NCBI GenBank assembly: GCA_023398165.1
Contig: JAEWSQ010000012.1
Coordinates: 186,001 to 250,000, forward strand
Direction of reading: 5' to 3'
DNA length: 64,000 bases
Source: Spirochaetota bacterium
GTDB lineage: Bacteria; Spirochaetota; Spirochaetia; Treponematales; Treponemataceae
The notes under the pieces were generated by a model. That model made no database searches, was not told the DNA's origin, and saw only the letters and a list, made by a program, of their open reading frames with translations. Shown here piece by piece: positions 25,098 through 34,396 of this stretch (position 1 is the stretch's first letter; each line of letters starts with the position of its first letter). The translations under genes were made by a program, and so were the position numbers.

Positions 25098-26283
25098 AAC
25101 GGCCTCCAATTATTTTTGCTCCGGTTTTAGCATCAAGCGGGAGCTGTCTTTTTTGTGTATCTGTTAATGAGGGAAGATTTATTAAATCTCCTGAACTGCA
25201 GGGTGTTTGTTTTCCGGAACAGATAGAAGTCTCAAATATGAGCGTTAATCCAAGTTCGGAGCAGGCATAACGGGCAAGTCCTTTTGAAGGAATTCTGATG
25301 GGATCCGATGCAATTCTTACAGACATTAGGCCGCTTTCCCCGGATGCAGGATTTTGCGGCATCGTAGCAAATACAAAGGAGAGTGCGGCTCTTTCTTTAG
25401 GAATTCCGGCATCTTTTGACAGTGAATGAAGTTTTTTAGGGGCATTATCGGTATTTAGCACAAAGTGGCACCATTTTCCGCCCCTGCGTCCGTCCATGGG
25501 ACAGATTTTTTCATGGGGACAGGGTGATATGATCGAATATTTTCTTCTCAGCAGAGCATCGCGGGTGAGAGATATAAACCGGGCGGTTCGGGGAACGGCA
25601 GGCTCAACAATGAGAATGGAGTTAGTATCTTTACTCATATACGGGAGGAGCATTTCTGTATATTTTTTTGAAAGCTCTTCCAGGGGTTTGGATGAATCCC
25701 AGTACATTTCATTGAACATATTTGCACAGGTGCACAGCTGAACAGGATTATTGAGTTTTTCGCCCAGCGAACCCTTAATACGGACGATAGACCAGGGTTC
25801 ACACTGCAGTGAAGCGCAAACAGCAAGGAAAAGTTCCTCCCCGAGCGATAATGCCGTCTGGGAAAGATCTATGCAGTACCAGGTTATCTTTTTCTGCCGT
25901 AATTCAGGTCTTGAAAGAAAAAGAGCAATGGGAACGGTTAAGGGACCGGAACCCGCATCCATGCAGTACGAGCCGTCCTCGAGATGAGAAAAGGCATCGG
26001 AGGGAAAACCTGCAAAAAGAGATGTCAGGCGGACTAGATTCCACCACAGATAGTATCTGGTATACGCGGAAAGATAGGCTGCCTGATTCATATAACCAAC
26101 CCGGCGGCTTGAGCGTTCATCTGTCAGCTGGTGCGACAGTTCGCGGATCGTGTCCGGCAGTGTTTGGAGATGTTTTGAATTTAGGGGCTTCACGCTTTGG
26201 ACAAGAGAGTCGAAATTATTAAGTACTTCCTGTGCTTCCTTGTCCAGGGGAGCGAAAAGATGCTGTAGGGCCTGTGTTTTCAT
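25087..26283 (-). CDS. Rsm22-family small-subunit ribosome methyltransferase-like protein
   Basis: The 398-residue protein has a class I methyltransferase core (SYCMDAGSGPLTVPIAL for SAM binding, then TWYCIDLSQTAL). It has the family's Cys motif CPHEKICPMDGRRGGKWCHF, which in mitochondrial Rsm22 binds an iron-sulfur cluster. The family is linked to small-subunit ribosome assembly; bacterial members are little studied. Its start overlaps the stop of the upstream merR-like gene by 4 bp, and its end overlaps the permease start, so the three are probably translated as a block. Confidence 0.85.
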   Translation of the reverse strand: MKTQALQHLFAPLDKEAQEVLNNFDSLVQSVKPLNSKHLQTLPDTIRELSHQLTDERSSRRVGYMNQAAYLSAYTRYYLWWNLVRLTSLFAGFPSDAFSHLEDGSYCMDAGSGPLTVPIALFLSRPELRQKKITWYCIDLSQTALSLGEELFLAVCASLQCEPWSIVRIKGSLGEKLNNPVQLCTCANMFNEMYWDSSKPLEELSKKYTEMLLPYMSKDTNSILIVEPAVPRTARFISLTRDALLRRKYSIISPCPHEKICPMDGRRGGKWCHFVLNTDNAPKKLHSLSKDAGIPKERAALSFVFATMPQNPASGESGLMSVRIASDPIRIPSKGLARYACSELGLTLIFETSICSGKQTPCSSGDLINLPSLTDTQKRQLPLDAKTGAKIIGGRYDS

Positions 26284-26636
26284 AGTGTTTCCTGAGGTGT
26301 TCCTGTTTTCTTTGCGGTAAAATACAGATCTATAAGAAGGCTTCGGAGCTCATTAAAAGACTGATGAATGTGCAGGTAGTTACCTTCCTGATCTGTCACG
26401 GTATAACTGTCGGACGACTCTTCAATGATGCGGTTTCTAGCACCCTCGATAGTATATTTTTGATCGTAAATAAGATGCTTCATCCGCAAAATGATTAGAA
26501 TATCATGTTTAGTATAAACCCGCCGTCCGTTCAATTTTTGCGGTGTGATGGAAGGAATTACTTCCTCCCAGTAGCGAAGAACATGGATTTTTACTCCGGT
26601 GAGCTCTTCGACATCGCCTATTGAATATTCAGCCAT
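26280..26636 (-). CDS. MerR-family transcriptional regulator
   Basis: This 118-residue protein has an N-terminal MerR winged helix-turn-helix (YSIGDVEELTGVKIHVLRYWEE, then NGRRVYTKHDI). A short helical tail follows instead of a metal- or drug-binding domain. This size is typical of the small MerR proteins found in spirochaete and clostridial operons. No Cys metal site is present. It begins 1 bp after der and overlaps the next gene by 4 bp, so it is embedded in the housekeeping operon and probably has targets elsewhere. Confidence 0.88.
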   Translation of the reverse strand: MAEYSIGDVEELTGVKIHVLRYWEEVIPSITPQKLNGRRVYTKHDILIILRMKHLIYDQKYTIEGARNRIIEESSDSYTVTDQEGNYLHIHQSFNELRSLLIDLYFTAKKTGTPQETL

Positions 26637-26637
26637 T

Positions 26638-28080
26638 CTATTCCTTATTCCTCTCTTCCCATTTTTTCCTGCTTGCTTTTAATTCAAGCAGTACCGGTAT
26701 TTTATCGAATCCCAGATCACCCCGTATTTTGTTTTTCAGGTAAGAAACATAGCTTTGAGGCACAACTTCGGGACGGGAGGCAAAAATAAGAAAACTTGCA
26801 GGATTTACCGCAGTCTGAACCATGTACTTAATCTTGAAACTTGCTGTTCTGCTGGCAGGCGGCGGATACGAGCGGATCCAGTCTTTGAGAGCAACATTGA
26901 GAGGTCCGGTATCTATTTTACGGTTAAGCTGTTCATAAAGTTCCAAGGCGGTATTTAAGAGAAGTTTAATACCCTTTCCATCAAGAGCAGATATGCAGAT
27001 TATAGGCGCATAACTCATATGGCCGAACATAATACGTATAGTATCCTCTGCCTTTTTAATGGTTTTTCTGTCCTGATCCTGGGTATCCCATTTATTGAGA
27101 ACAAATATGATGCCTCTTCCTCTCTCATGAGCTAGGGAAATGACTTTTTTATCCTGTTCAGTTAATCCGTCCTGGGCATCGATCATGTAGAAGACAATGT
27201 CGGCAGTGTCGAGAGTTTTAATTGCCCGGTTTACGGAATAGTACTCAATATCTTCCGTTACTTTTGCTTTACGCCTGATTCCGGCAGTGTCCAGAACTTG
27301 AAAATGGTGATCATTATAATCAAAATAGCCTTCAACGACATCGCGTGTTGTACCTGCATAATCGCTTACGATCGAAGAATTTGAATGAGTGAGCCGGTTG
27401 GAGAGTGTTGATTTTCCGGTATTGGGTTTTCCAATTATGGAAACTTTTATAACCTTCTCTTCCTCCCCTTCTTCGACCCTGGAAAAATCGAGTTTCTTAA
27501 TTACCGCTTCTGCAAATTCGGTTATACCGTCTCCGTGTTCAGCAGAAATGAGGTGAAGCTGTTCGAAACCGAACTGCATGAAGTTCCATGCCTCCTGTTC
27601 GTTTCGTCCGCCTTCCGTTTTATTAACTGCAGCAATGACCTTAGTCCAGTATGGACGTAGAAGAGTAATAAATTCTTCATCCTCGCCGGTTATTGTCCCT
27701 GCTTCTAAAAGAAGAACAATTAAATCTGCCTTTTTGAGCATTTCTATAGTTTTTGAGACAACCAGTTCATCCATTACGGCTTCCATGGTTCCAATTTCCC
27801 TGTCCAGCTTAAAACCGCCTGTGTCCATGAGTCTTACAGGGTGATCTAAAATAAAAGCCGGTTCTTCAATGGGATCGCGTGTTACTCCCGGTGTGGGATC
27901 GGTTATGGCGCGCCGTTTATGAAGAAAACGGTTAAAAAGAGTTGATTTTCCAACATTGGGTCTTCCTGCAATAACTATGAGAGGCTGATTGCGGTATGTT
28001 TTTTCGGGACTGAATGCGCTTTGTGCATTCATCTGATCATCGGTACTTTCATCAAACAGTCCGGTGGTTTCTGTAGTCAT
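26638..28080 (-). CDS. der: Ribosome-biogenesis GTPase Der (EngA)
   Basis: The 480-residue protein has two tandem GTPase domains followed by a KH-like domain. Domain 1: GRPNVGKSTLFNRF, DTGG, NKTE. Domain 2: GKPNTGKSTLSNRL, DTAG, NKWD. The C-terminal KH-like part contains KIKYMVQTAVNPASFLIFAS. A short acidic/polar N-terminal extension (~25 residues) precedes the first P-loop. Der binds the 50S subunit during its maturation and is essential in most bacteria. GGAAA precedes the start. It lies 16 nt after ptsI. Confidence 0.96.
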   Translation of the reverse strand: MTTETTGLFDESTDDQMNAQSAFSPEKTYRNQPLIVIAGRPNVGKSTLFNRFLHKRRAITDPTPGVTRDPIEEPAFILDHPVRLMDTGGFKLDREIGTMEAVMDELVVSKTIEMLKKADLIVLLLEAGTITGEDEEFITLLRPYWTKVIAAVNKTEGGRNEQEAWNFMQFGFEQLHLISAEHGDGITEFAEAVIKKLDFSRVEEGEEEKVIKVSIIGKPNTGKSTLSNRLTHSNSSIVSDYAGTTRDVVEGYFDYNDHHFQVLDTAGIRRKAKVTEDIEYYSVNRAIKTLDTADIVFYMIDAQDGLTEQDKKVISLAHERGRGIIFVLNKWDTQDQDRKTIKKAEDTIRIMFGHMSYAPIICISALDGKGIKLLLNTALELYEQLNRKIDTGPLNVALKDWIRSYPPPASRTASFKIKYMVQTAVNPASFLIFASRPEVVPQSYVSYLKNKIRGDLGFDKIPVLLELKASRKKWEERNKE

Positions 28081-28096
28081 GTGTTTTCCTGATTAA

Positions 28097-29770
28097 TTAC
28101 TCTATGGTATCTGCTTTTTCTTTCATTTGGGGCAGTGTTTGTTGTGAAAGAAAAGCCTTCACTTCCGATATTTTTTTTGGCGACATGCTTATGCTTCGAA
28201 TTCCCAACCCTATAAGCAGTTCAAGGCTTTCGCTTCTGGCTGCCATTTCTCCGCAGACTGATACGGGAATACCTGCCTGATGAGCGCTGGCAATGGTGTA
28301 ACGGATCATCCGTAAAACAGCAGGATGCATTTCATTGAAAAGCGGCGCTGTTTGAATATTATCACGATCCACACTGATAGTATACTGTGTCAGGTCGTTA
28401 GTCCCTATAGAAAAGAAGTCGCATTGGGACGCAAAAAGATCTGCGGTAACTGCAGCTGCCGGAGTTTCTATCATTATTCCGAGAGGTGTCGATTTTACAT
28501 AAGGAATATGTTCCTCTTCAAGTTCCAGCTGAACATCGAGTATTAATTTTTTTGTCCTTTTCAGCTGATCTACATCGGTTAGAAGGGGGAGCATTATTTT
28601 TAGTTTACCATACACGCTTGCGCGGTATAATGCGCGAAGCTGGGTCTTAAAAATATCAGGGCGGGTAAGACAGAAACGTATGGCTCTATTCCCTAAAAGA
28701 GGATTTTTTTCTTCTATTCCGGGCATTCCTTCGAGGCTTATAACCTTATCGCCGCCGGCATCGAGGGTTCGTATGGTGACAGGTTTATTCTTCATGGTTT
28801 CCAGAACAGAAACATATGCCTTATACTGTGTTTCTTCATCAAGAAGTATATTATTCTCAGCTGCCTGCATGAATAGAAATTCGGTTCTAAAAAGGCCTAT
28901 GCCGTCGGCTCCTTCTTTTTCTGCTAGTTTGGCTTCTTCTGCAGACCCTATATTTGCAAGAATCTGTATTACAGTTCCATCCTTTGTCACTGCTTTTTTT
29001 GTTATGAAGGCGGCAAGTTTACTCAAGCGCTGTTCAGTTTCAGTCTTATGAACAAGGTATTCGCTCTTCATTTTTTCATCGGGCTCAAGTATAACAATGG
29101 CTTTGTTCGAGTCGAGGATTACTTCACTGTCGTGCGGCAGGGTTGTTTCAATTTTATCGATGCCGAAAACCGCAGGCACACCGTAGGTTCTTGCAAGAAT
29201 TGCCATGTGGCTTGAAATACCGCCTTCGCACAATATAAGACCTTCTATTCCCTTTTGAAAAAAGCTCATTGCCTGGGAGGGTTGTAAGCTGTGTGCGGTA
29301 ATGATTGAACCTTCCGGTATAGATTCGGGATCCGCAGTTTTAAATCCGAGCATTGTATGAATAACACGCCCGTAGACATCAAGAATGTCGGATGCGCGTT
29401 CAGCAAGATACGAATCGCCCAGGGTTTTTAGCTGATTGGCGCTTTCCTGAACCTTCTTATTGATTATGTATTCAATGTTGAAGCTGTTCTTCTCATACTC
29501 TGCTTGAATCTGCTTAATAAACTCAACATCGTCAAGCATCAAAAGATAGGTTTGTACAACATTCTGCTGTTCTTTGTTGGATGTATTTAAAAGGGAAGAA
29601 AAATATGCTTTTGTTGTCTGCAGTGAATTCTCAAAACGAAGCCATCCTGAATTTCTTTCAGCATCCTGAATTGTAATTTTAGGAATTTGTGCATTTTTAA
29701 GGCCCGATACGGTAAATATTTTACCTATTCCGATACCCGGAGCGGCGCTTATTCCATTAAACAGCTTCAT
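28097..29770 (-). CDS. ptsI: Phosphoenolpyruvate-protein phosphotransferase, enzyme I
   Basis: The 557-residue enzyme has the N-terminal HPr-binding/phosphohistidine part with active His188 in GGISSHMAILAR. The C-terminal PEP-binding barrel has GIGLFRTEFLFM, IRTLDAGGDK, GTNDLTQYT and catalytic Cys in VCGEMAA. It transfers phosphate from PEP to HPr, starting sugar PTS or PTS-type regulation. No HPr or EII gene is in the window. There is no Shine-Dalgarno site; a consensus promoter ends 6 nt before the ATG, predicting a leaderless mRNA and an expression start inside the long minus-strand run. Confidence 0.96.
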   Translation of the reverse strand: MKLFNGISAAPGIGIGKIFTVSGLKNAQIPKITIQDAERNSGWLRFENSLQTTKAYFSSLLNTSNKEQQNVVQTYLLMLDDVEFIKQIQAEYEKNSFNIEYIINKKVQESANQLKTLGDSYLAERASDILDVYGRVIHTMLGFKTADPESIPEGSIITAHSLQPSQAMSFFQKGIEGLILCEGGISSHMAILARTYGVPAVFGIDKIETTLPHDSEVILDSNKAIVILEPDEKMKSEYLVHKTETEQRLSKLAAFITKKAVTKDGTVIQILANIGSAEEAKLAEKEGADGIGLFRTEFLFMQAAENNILLDEETQYKAYVSVLETMKNKPVTIRTLDAGGDKVISLEGMPGIEEKNPLLGNRAIRFCLTRPDIFKTQLRALYRASVYGKLKIMLPLLTDVDQLKRTKKLILDVQLELEEEHIPYVKSTPLGIMIETPAAAVTADLFASQCDFFSIGTNDLTQYTISVDRDNIQTAPLFNEMHPAVLRMIRYTIASAHQAGIPVSVCGEMAARSESLELLIGLGIRSISMSPKKISEVKAFLSQQTLPQMKEKADTIE

Positions 29771-29776
29771 TTAACA

Positions 29777-29806
29777 AATATAACAGTCTTGGGTATGCAC
29801 TGTCAA
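29777..29806 (-). promoter_or_regulatory. ptsI promoter, leaderless type
   Basis: On the minus strand TTGACA (29806-29801), an 18-bp spacer and TATATT (29782-29777) precede the ptsI ATG (29770) by only 6 nt. Transcription would begin at or next to the start codon. No ribosome site fits in the remaining bases. Confidence 0.7.
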
Positions 29807-29814
29807 ATGGTGTA

Positions 29815-31221
29815 TTATTTGCCGACACAAAAATTTGCGAAAATCGATTCAAGAACATCCGCAGGTGTAACTTCTCCGGTAATTCCGCTTAATGCTTCAA
29901 GCGCATCCTCAATGTCCTGAACAACAGCATCGAGGGTGTAGTGTTCGGCGTATACTGATAACGCATGTTCCAGACAGCCGACTGCTTCATCGACAGCTGT
30001 TTTTTGCCGTTCAGATCCCAATCCGGCCTGATCGCGTTCGGTAGATGTTCCATTAATGAGAACGGATTTAACAATACTGCTCAGACGGTGAATACCGTCT
30101 CCGTTTTTAGAACAGATTGATACAAAATTGACAGCTCCAAGGGAGGAAAAAAGAGCCTTGGATCCTTCAATATCTGCATTGTATAGATCGCTTTTTGTAA
30201 AAACAATGACTGCCGGAATTGTCTTAGCCCGGTCTATTGTAAGGTTTCTCAAATAATCAGTGTCTTCCTGTGTTACAGGAATCCCTGAATCTATGAGGTA
30301 GAGTATAACATCAGCATCCTTACTGAGGTCTTTAGTCATCTCGACCCCTCGTTTTTCCACACTGTCCAGAGTTTCACGCAGCCCTGCAGTATCAAACAGA
30401 CGCGCCGGTATACCGTCAAATGAAACCCAGCTTTCAATCCAATCGCGTGTTGTTCCGTGAACCTCGGAAACAATGGCCCTTTCTTCTTTTAAAAGGGCAT
30501 TGAATAAACTGGATTTCCCTGCATTTGTTTTACCGCACAGGACAATTCTAGCGCCCTCCTGGTACAATTTTTCACATTTCCATGAGGATGACAGCTGTTT
30601 AAGAATCCGTATTGCCTCTACAAGTTCAGCAGTATCAAAGGCATCGGATATTGTTTCCTCGTCTTCCGGATATTCGATTTCGACTTCTATTGTTCCAAGA
30701 GTATGAATAAGTGAATGTTTGATCTCTGTTAGCTGTTCTTCAAGATTGCCGGAGAGTCTTCCCGCGGCACGGCTCCTGCTTTCATTTGTTCTTGATTCAA
30801 TAATTTCCCGGACTGCTTCCGCCCGTGTTAAATCTGTTTTTCCGTTTAGAAAGGAGCGGAAACTGAATTCCCCCCGCCCTGCCTGTCTAAAACCGGAGCG
30901 TAGAAGAAGATTAAATACAGAAAGCACAGGTGCTGTTCCGCCGTGGCAGAAAATTTCGACCATGTTTTCACCGGTAAAACTTTTCGTTCCTCTGTATACG
31001 GCAATGACTACTTCATCTATTCTTTCATCGCCGTCAATAATCCAGCCGTGAAGCGTTGTGTTTCCGGGAGCATTAACAAGAGCCTTGGGACGTGAAAATA
31101 CTGCCGAAACAAGTTCGATTGAATGCGAGCCGGATGTCCGGATTACCGCCAGAGCCCCGGGAGCCAGGGCTGTTGCAATTGCCGCTATAGGTTCATCCGG
31201 CAGATAGTCGTTTCTATTCAT
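29815..31221 (-). CDS. mnmE: tRNA modification GTPase MnmE (TrmE)
   Basis: The 468-residue protein has the N-terminal tetrahydrofolate-binding domain (PIAAIATALAPGALAVIRTSG). A helical domain encloses an inserted GTPase (CGKTNAGKSSLFNALL, DTAGLRET, TKSD). The invariant C-terminal CxGK is present as CVGK, with Cys465. With MnmG it installs cmnm5 on wobble uridines of tRNA. It follows the PAP2 gene by 9 nt. The ribosome site (GAGGTG) lies ~13 nt upstream, longer than usual. Confidence 0.96.
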   Translation of the reverse strand: MNRNDYLPDEPIAAIATALAPGALAVIRTSGSHSIELVSAVFSRPKALVNAPGNTTLHGWIIDGDERIDEVVIAVYRGTKSFTGENMVEIFCHGGTAPVLSVFNLLLRSGFRQAGRGEFSFRSFLNGKTDLTRAEAVREIIESRTNESRSRAAGRLSGNLEEQLTEIKHSLIHTLGTIEVEIEYPEDEETISDAFDTAELVEAIRILKQLSSSWKCEKLYQEGARIVLCGKTNAGKSSLFNALLKEERAIVSEVHGTTRDWIESWVSFDGIPARLFDTAGLRETLDSVEKRGVEMTKDLSKDADVILYLIDSGIPVTQEDTDYLRNLTIDRAKTIPAVIVFTKSDLYNADIEGSKALFSSLGAVNFVSICSKNGDGIHRLSSIVKSVLINGTSTERDQAGLGSERQKTAVDEAVGCLEHALSVYAEHYTLDAVVQDIEDALEALSGITGEVTPADVLESIFANFCVGK

Positions 31222-31230
31222 ACTAAAATC

Positions 31231-32130
31231 TTACACCTCATAAGGCTTGGCGAGTTTAAAAAGCAGAAAGAGCTTTGGAAGCACATACGTTCCGACAAAG
31301 CCGATAACAGCATAGCGCAAAAATTTGAACAGCTGATAATTTGTACTTCCTTCAGCCGGAAGCACAATTTTTAGACCATAATAGAGGGCGGCGACAACTG
31401 CAGCACCTAAAACTGAGCGGATTATTTTTTGTAAAACAGTTCCGCTCGAAGCATCAAACCCTTTATCTCCTGTAATAAGAATATACCCTGTGCACAGACC
31501 GAAAAGGGCAGCCTGCATGGATGTATCTTCGGGAGAAAAAAAGTTAAAAATCATGACGAGTACCGCGGCAATAAGTATCTTAAACATTTTCGGCATCTTC
31601 TCGAGAATTTTCTCTGCATATTTGCTTAGGAATATTGTATAAACGGAAATTCCAAATCCTATTCCCCAGCCTAGAAAAACATCGGAAGGGTAATGAACTC
31701 CAAGGTATATCCGTGTAAGGCCGATGATGAACGGAATTCCAAAAGCAATACTGAGTGCGGAATCTTTTCTGAGTTTAGGATTAAGAAAGGCGAAATACGA
31801 CCAGAAGGCTGCACTATTTTGAGCGTGAGCTGAAGGAGTAGAGGACGATTTTTCTACAGCGAGGCCGACAGAGGGATCTTTCGTATAAGGACGGGGTACA
31901 TTAAAATGAAATTTTAAAGCATTATTCACGGAAGCAGAGAACAGCAGAATAAAACCAAGACGGAACCCCTTTTTCTGATCATATACCCAGAGAAGAATGC
32001 ACAAAAGAAATATGTACGCAGCGGGGCCGCCTAAATTTGAAATGAAACCTATGACTGCGGTTACTGCAGGACTTTTAATTGTTTGAAAAAACCGTATAAC
32101 TTCCAAACCCCAATCCCAAATTTTTTCCAT
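31231..32130 (-). CDS. PAP2-family membrane phosphatase
   Basis: The ~299-residue protein has about eight hydrophobic segments and the three-part PAP2 signature: RPYTKD (shortened first motif, FNVPRPYTKDP), SAHAQNSAAFW, and RIYLGVHYPSDVFLGWGIG. The family dephosphorylates lipid phosphates such as undecaprenyl pyrophosphate or phosphatidic acid at the outer membrane face. The second motif reads PSAH, as in many spirochaetal and clostridial members. Start ATG 32130 follows GAGG at 7 nt. It lies 18 nt after the DUF4015 gene. Confidence 0.87.
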   Translation of the reverse strand: MEKIWDWGLEVIRFFQTIKSPAVTAVIGFISNLGGPAAYIFLLCILLWVYDQKKGFRLGFILLFSASVNNALKFHFNVPRPYTKDPSVGLAVEKSSSTPSAHAQNSAAFWSYFAFLNPKLRKDSALSIAFGIPFIIGLTRIYLGVHYPSDVFLGWGIGFGISVYTIFLSKYAEKILEKMPKMFKILIAAVLVMIFNFFSPEDTSMQAALFGLCTGYILITGDKGFDASSGTVLQKIIRSVLGAAVVAALYYGLKIVLPAEGSTNYQLFKFLRYAVIGFVGTYVLPKLFLLFKLAKPYEV

Positions 32131-32148
32131 TGTCAAACCTCGTCTCTA

Positions 32149-34278
32149 TTAATACCGCCATGGGTACGGTTCTGTAAGGCTGATGTCCGGCTGAATATCA
32201 TCATAGCGGCCGACATTATTCCAGTACATGTATCCCATGTTTAAGGAATCGCGTACGCCGAAAATTTCACGTTTTACATAGTCTTTATTGTAGTATAGTC
32301 TATCATACGAAACATTCATGTAAAAGGCTTGAACCCACGGCCTTATAAGGACTTTGTTTCGGGCCAGAAGCGAACTCCGGTAGCCTCCGAAATAGTAAAT
32401 TCTATAAGGACGTTCTGCCGCCGGCGCATAATCCAAAAAGTTTTGCTCAAAATGGTTGGGATAAAACATAGGGGAAATAACATCGACATAATGTGATAAC
32501 ATTTCAATATCCTGTCCGGTTCTTGCGCCGCTTCTATACCATCCGTTAGCGCCGTAAATATCAATTCCTATGGGGGCTTTAATGTTTTCGCGGGCATAGC
32601 GTAAAAATGATATGAGCCCGCTTTCCATGTTCATGTTACCGTCTTTCCAGCGGAACGAGGCATCGCTGAGGTTAAGTCCGTCTGTGGGGAAGCGTATATA
32701 GTCAAATTGAATTTCGTTGAAGCCTCTGTCTACAAGTTCCTGTGCGACTGCGACATTGTAAGCCCATACTTCCTCGCTGTAAGGATCAACCCAGTGTTCA
32801 TCGTAGTAATCTGCTGCTGTACCGGTTTTTATACCCTGATCGTCAAGAACATCAGTGTAGCCCCGTATGCCGAGCCATGCTTTTTTCAGCTTTGAATCCC
32901 AGACAGCATACTTTCCTCCAGCATACTGATACAGGTTTTTATCCTTGAAAACAACGATACGGGCAATGAGGTAGATATTTTCTTTTTTAAGTTTTTCGAC
33001 AAAAGACTCAAGATTGATGGCATAGCGGCTTACACCGTTTTTTGCGGTCAGCACAGGGCTCTTCGCATTAAACCGCAGCATGCCGTGATCATCTTTCATG
33101 TCGACGACAATGCTGTTCAAGCCGTTTGCTTTCAGTGTTTCTATATGCTTATCGAGGCTTGCTTCGTTTACATCGCTGCTCGGAATATACAGGCTTTTTT
33201 TATTGCTAATTGTTGAAAAATACGGCGAGGAAATTTCTGCCGGATACAGCATCCACATTTCAGTAAGATTGACTGCTGTTGTTTTTCCTCCGATGTTTTG
33301 AGTAAAAAACGCGCACTGCGGATGCTTTTGTGTTTTATTGACAAGAGTAAGCCAGTAATTAGCGGTAAAGGGCTTTTTAGTAATCTGTTTTGTAGTAAGG
33401 TCGAGAGAAGAAAACCCTGCCATTTCTAAAAAGTACAGAGTATTGTTATCGTACACAAGAGAATCGATGGTGCTGTTTACAAGTTCCCCTTTCCAAAGAA
33501 GCTGTCCCTGTTTTTTCTGCCAGTCAAGAACATAGATGCGGGGTATAAAGGTCTGACTGAGATAAATTTTAGTTACAACAGAGCCGTCGCTTTGAGTCTC
33601 GAGAACAGGTAAAATATCAGCTATTTCATCGACATAGGGATTGCCCGGGAGTGCTTCAAATCCTTTATCTATGTCGGTCCATACAGGAGAAGAGGCATCG
33701 GGCAGTATATACGATAATCCATATATCGGATGGGACATGAAGACGGCCAGCTGTGTACCGGTTATAATTCCTGCAGAGTTATAAAGGGGCATGTCTGCAA
33801 CCGCAACACTTTTACAACCGGAGGTACGTGCGCTGAGCCCAAGATTTTTCCAGGTTTTACCGCTGTCCTTTGAAAGATATACATTGTCGCGGGTTGCCGT
33901 AACGAGGATTTCAGGTTTTTGAGGATGAGCATTCAAATCCTTAAGTTCTTTTTGAGTATCAATAAAGGCTTTTTCGGTACCGTTATAGGTTTTCAGTGTG
34001 AGTACCGGGAGACCTTCATTAAGCGGGGTAAAAACTTGTAAATCCGTGCTTGAGAAAATACCTTTTGACGTTAATAAGTAATACTGATTTGAGTAAATTA
34101 TTTTATGGACTTCACCTCCGGTCCATACGGGAACGGCGGTATTTCCTGATATTTTAAACAGCCCGTCAAGGGTTCCAACAAGAGGTGTTTGCAATGCCTG
34201 CTGGGAAAAAAGCGGAAAGCATAAAACACATACTAAAAAACAAACATAAAAACGGCGGAGCGGCGAATTAGGGTTCAT
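32149..34278 (-). CDS. Exported putative glycoside hydrolase, DUF4015 (GH13-like barrel)
   Basis: The 709-residue protein begins with a signal peptide (YVCFLVCVLCFPLFSQQ). Residues ~30-340 look like a WD/sialidase-type propeller (repeated short strands such as YLSKDSGKTWKNLG). The C-terminal half is a DUF4015 TIM barrel: NSIVVDMKDDHGMLRF, HWVDPYSEEVWAYNVAVA, and EIQFDYIRFPTDG, with acidic residues in the catalytic positions and the end PMFYPNHF. Members are annotated as putative glycoside hydrolases; the substrate is not known, perhaps cell-wall or mucin glycans. No ribosome site precedes the ATG; a -10 element ends 7 nt upstream. Confidence 0.8.
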   Translation of the reverse strand: MNPNSPLRRFYVCFLVCVLCFPLFSQQALQTPLVGTLDGLFKISGNTAVPVWTGGEVHKIIYSNQYYLLTSKGIFSSTDLQVFTPLNEGLPVLTLKTYNGTEKAFIDTQKELKDLNAHPQKPEILVTATRDNVYLSKDSGKTWKNLGLSARTSGCKSVAVADMPLYNSAGIITGTQLAVFMSHPIYGLSYILPDASSPVWTDIDKGFEALPGNPYVDEIADILPVLETQSDGSVVTKIYLSQTFIPRIYVLDWQKKQGQLLWKGELVNSTIDSLVYDNNTLYFLEMAGFSSLDLTTKQITKKPFTANYWLTLVNKTQKHPQCAFFTQNIGGKTTAVNLTEMWMLYPAEISSPYFSTISNKKSLYIPSSDVNEASLDKHIETLKANGLNSIVVDMKDDHGMLRFNAKSPVLTAKNGVSRYAINLESFVEKLKKENIYLIARIVVFKDKNLYQYAGGKYAVWDSKLKKAWLGIRGYTDVLDDQGIKTGTAADYYDEHWVDPYSEEVWAYNVAVAQELVDRGFNEIQFDYIRFPTDGLNLSDASFRWKDGNMNMESGLISFLRYARENIKAPIGIDIYGANGWYRSGARTGQDIEMLSHYVDVISPMFYPNHFEQNFLDYAPAAERPYRIYYFGGYRSSLLARNKVLIRPWVQAFYMNVSYDRLYYNKDYVKREIFGVRDSLNMGYMYWNNVGRYDDIQPDISLTEPYPWRY

Positions 34279-34285
34279 GATTTCT

Positions 34286-34291
34286 ATAGTA
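34286..34291 (-). promoter_or_regulatory. -10 element of a leaderless promoter (DUF4015 gene)
   Basis: TACTAT (34291-34286 on the minus strand) is followed by 7 nt and then the ATG at 34278. The -35 region is poor. The short distance and lack of a ribosome site match the ptsI, ettA and FAD-oxidoreductase starts. Confidence 0.5.
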
Positions 34292-34396
34292 TCAAAATAG
34301 CAGAAAATTAACCAGAGCTGACGGTTTTACTGGACGATATAATATTTCCTGTGTTAAAGTTAATATATTTTTTGGTACATATTTTTGGAGGCAATT